A DNA stretch of 6,398 bases from Opitutus sp. GAS368 (GTDB taxonomy: Bacteria > Verrucomicrobiota > Verrucomicrobiia > Opitutales > Opitutaceae). The stretch is from contig CAMAXB010000177.1 in assembly GCA_945862035.1 (NCBI GenBank), positions 1 through 6,398 of the forward strand, in the 5' to 3' direction. Shown piece by piece: positions 5,419 through 6,398 of the stretch; within the stretch, counting starts at the first letter, position 1, and every line of letters starts with the position of its first letter. The notes under the pieces are model-generated. The model made no database searches. It worked only from the letters and a program-made list of their open reading frames with translations, and was not told where the DNA came from. A program made the position numbers and the translations under genes.

Positions 5419-6398
5419 ATGACCACGAAGACCTCCGTCCGCGAACTGAAGACCGCCAAAAAAGGCATCAAGAAAACGGTCGAGGGCGCCTTGGCCGACT
5501 CTGGCGGCCTCCTGCGCCTGACCCCGTGCTGGGTCCCGCGCTCCTTTCTGCAGCCAGGCAAGCGGCTCAAGCTCCACCCCGACGATCTCTATGCCTTTGG
5601 GCTGAATCGCGGCGGCATCGATGAGCGGTGGTTCGCGTCGACTACTCCGGCCGCGAATGACAATCGCACGCCGGACGAGGGTCTCAGCTACGTCGTCGTG
5701 AACGACACCCGCTTCACCCTCGCCGACGCGGTGGCTGAGTGCGGCTCTGACCTGATCGGTGCCGCGATCTGGAAGAAGTACGGCAAGTGGCCGGTGTATT
5801 CAAAGTTCTTCGATAACATGGGCCCCATCCCGCACCACATGCACCAGTCGATGAAGCAGGCGGCGCTGGTGGGGCAGGAGGGGAAACCCGAGTCCTACTA
5901 CTTCCCGCCGCAGCACAATAACGTCGGTAACAATTTCCCCTACACCTTCATGGGCTTCGAGCCCGGCACGACTAAGGCCCAAGTCCGGAGGTGCCTTGAG
6001 AACTGGAACAAGGGCGACAACGGCATCCTCGATCTGTCCAAGGCCTACCGTCTCAAGCCGGGCACCGGCTGGCTGATCGATCCGTGCATCCTGCACGCGC
6101 CTGGCTCCCTCTGCACCTACGAGCCGCAGTGGGGCAGCGATGTGTTCGGCATGTACCAGAGCCTAGTCGAGGGCCGCGAAGTTCCCTGGGCTCTGCTCGT
6201 GAAGGACATGCCCAAGAAGTATCACCACGACCTCGACTTCATCGTCGAGCAGCTCGACTGGGAGAAGAATGTCGACCCGAAGTTCAAGGAGCACCACTAC
6301 CTCGAGCCGGTCCCGGTCGCGGATACCCGCAGCGAGGGCTATGTCGACCGCTGGATCGTCTACGGCAAGATCGACGGAGAACAGCTCTTCACCGCCAA
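5419..6398 (+). CDS. Cupin-fold protein resembling class I mannose-6-phosphate isomerase (3' truncated by window)
   Basis: From ATG 5419 the frame stays open for 326 codons to the window edge. It begins MTTKTSVRELKTAKKGIKK and has no signal peptide, so it is probably cytoplasmic. The core looks like a metal-binding cupin of the phosphomannose isomerase type. It has a His-x-His pair (PIPHHMHQ, His140 and His142), a Glu in GKPESYYF (Glu158), which parallels the HKPE motif of class I enzymes, and a later His in PGTGWLIDPCILHAPGS (His226), like the second metal-binding strand. Such enzymes interconvert mannose-6-phosphate and fructose-6-phosphate, but the surrounding sequence is divergent and the substrate cannot be read from the window. 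A generic cupin or another sugar isomerase is possible. A CT-rich stretch rather than a Shine-Dalgarno sequence precedes the ATG. The gene is on the same strand as the PAS-AraC regulator, 202 bp downstream, with a stem-loop between. Confidence 0.75.
   Translation, partial: MTTKTSVRELKTAKKGIKKTVEGALADSGGLLRLTPCWVPRSFLQPGKRLKLHPDDLYAFGLNRGGIDERWFASTTPAANDNRTPDEGLSYVVVNDTRFTLADAVAECGSDLIGAAIWKKYGKWPVYSKFFDNMGPIPHHMHQSMKQAALVGQEGKPESYYFPPQHNNVGNNFPYTFMGFEPGTTKAQVRRCLENWNKGDNGILDLSKAYRLKPGTGWLIDPCILHAPGSLCTYEPQWGSDVFGMYQSLVEGREVPWALLVKDMPKKYHHDLDFIVEQLDWEKNVDPKFKEHHYLEPVPVADTRSEGYVDRWIVYGKIDGEQLFTA

Noticed and set aside
5800..6096. Open frame on the - strand inside the cupin gene
   Set aside because: It is opposite the conserved metal-binding core of the + strand cupin frame, which is open for 326 codons and carries recognisable motifs.

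Overview
The window is GC-rich bacterial chromosome. The PAS-AraC regulators, an azurin/auracyanin-type cupredoxin and the absence of clear Shine-Dalgarno sequences before most starts suggest a high-GC Verrucomicrobium, perhaps Opitutaceae. This taxonomic guess is inference and of moderate confidence. No mobile element, CRISPR array or rRNA is visible.

Layout. (1) 1-329, + strand: the C-terminal half of PhoU, cut by the window edge. (2) 336-1931, - strand: a large exported, helix-rich protein of unknown function, convergent with phoU. The two stop codons lie in one perfect 16-bp palindrome. (3) 1932-2356: a 425-bp non-coding stretch with small inverted repeats. (4) 2357-2434, - strand: tRNA-His(GTG) with encoded G-1 and CCA, preceded by a TTGACA promoter element. 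(5) 2642-3391, + strand: a PAS-AraC/XylS regulator. (6) 3645-4148, + strand: a secreted type I copper protein followed by a strong intrinsic terminator. (7) 4356-5216, + strand: a second PAS-AraC regulator, paralogous to the first. (8) 5419 to the window end, + strand: a metal-site cupin protein resembling class I phosphomannose isomerase. It has no stop inside the window.

The most interesting unit is 2642-5216: two paralogous PAS-AraC regulators enclose a blue-copper protein gene, all on one strand. Their PAS domains agree at about 80 of 111 positions by hand count, and all four cysteines of each regulator core align. The cupredoxin gene has its own upstream region with a TAAAAT -10-like element, no recognisable -35 and two imperfect direct repeats just upstream, as expected of an AraC-activated promoter. 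A reasonable hypothesis is that one or both regulators sense a redox, metal or small-molecule signal through the PAS domain and control the periplasmic electron carrier between them. The sequence suggests this but does not prove it.
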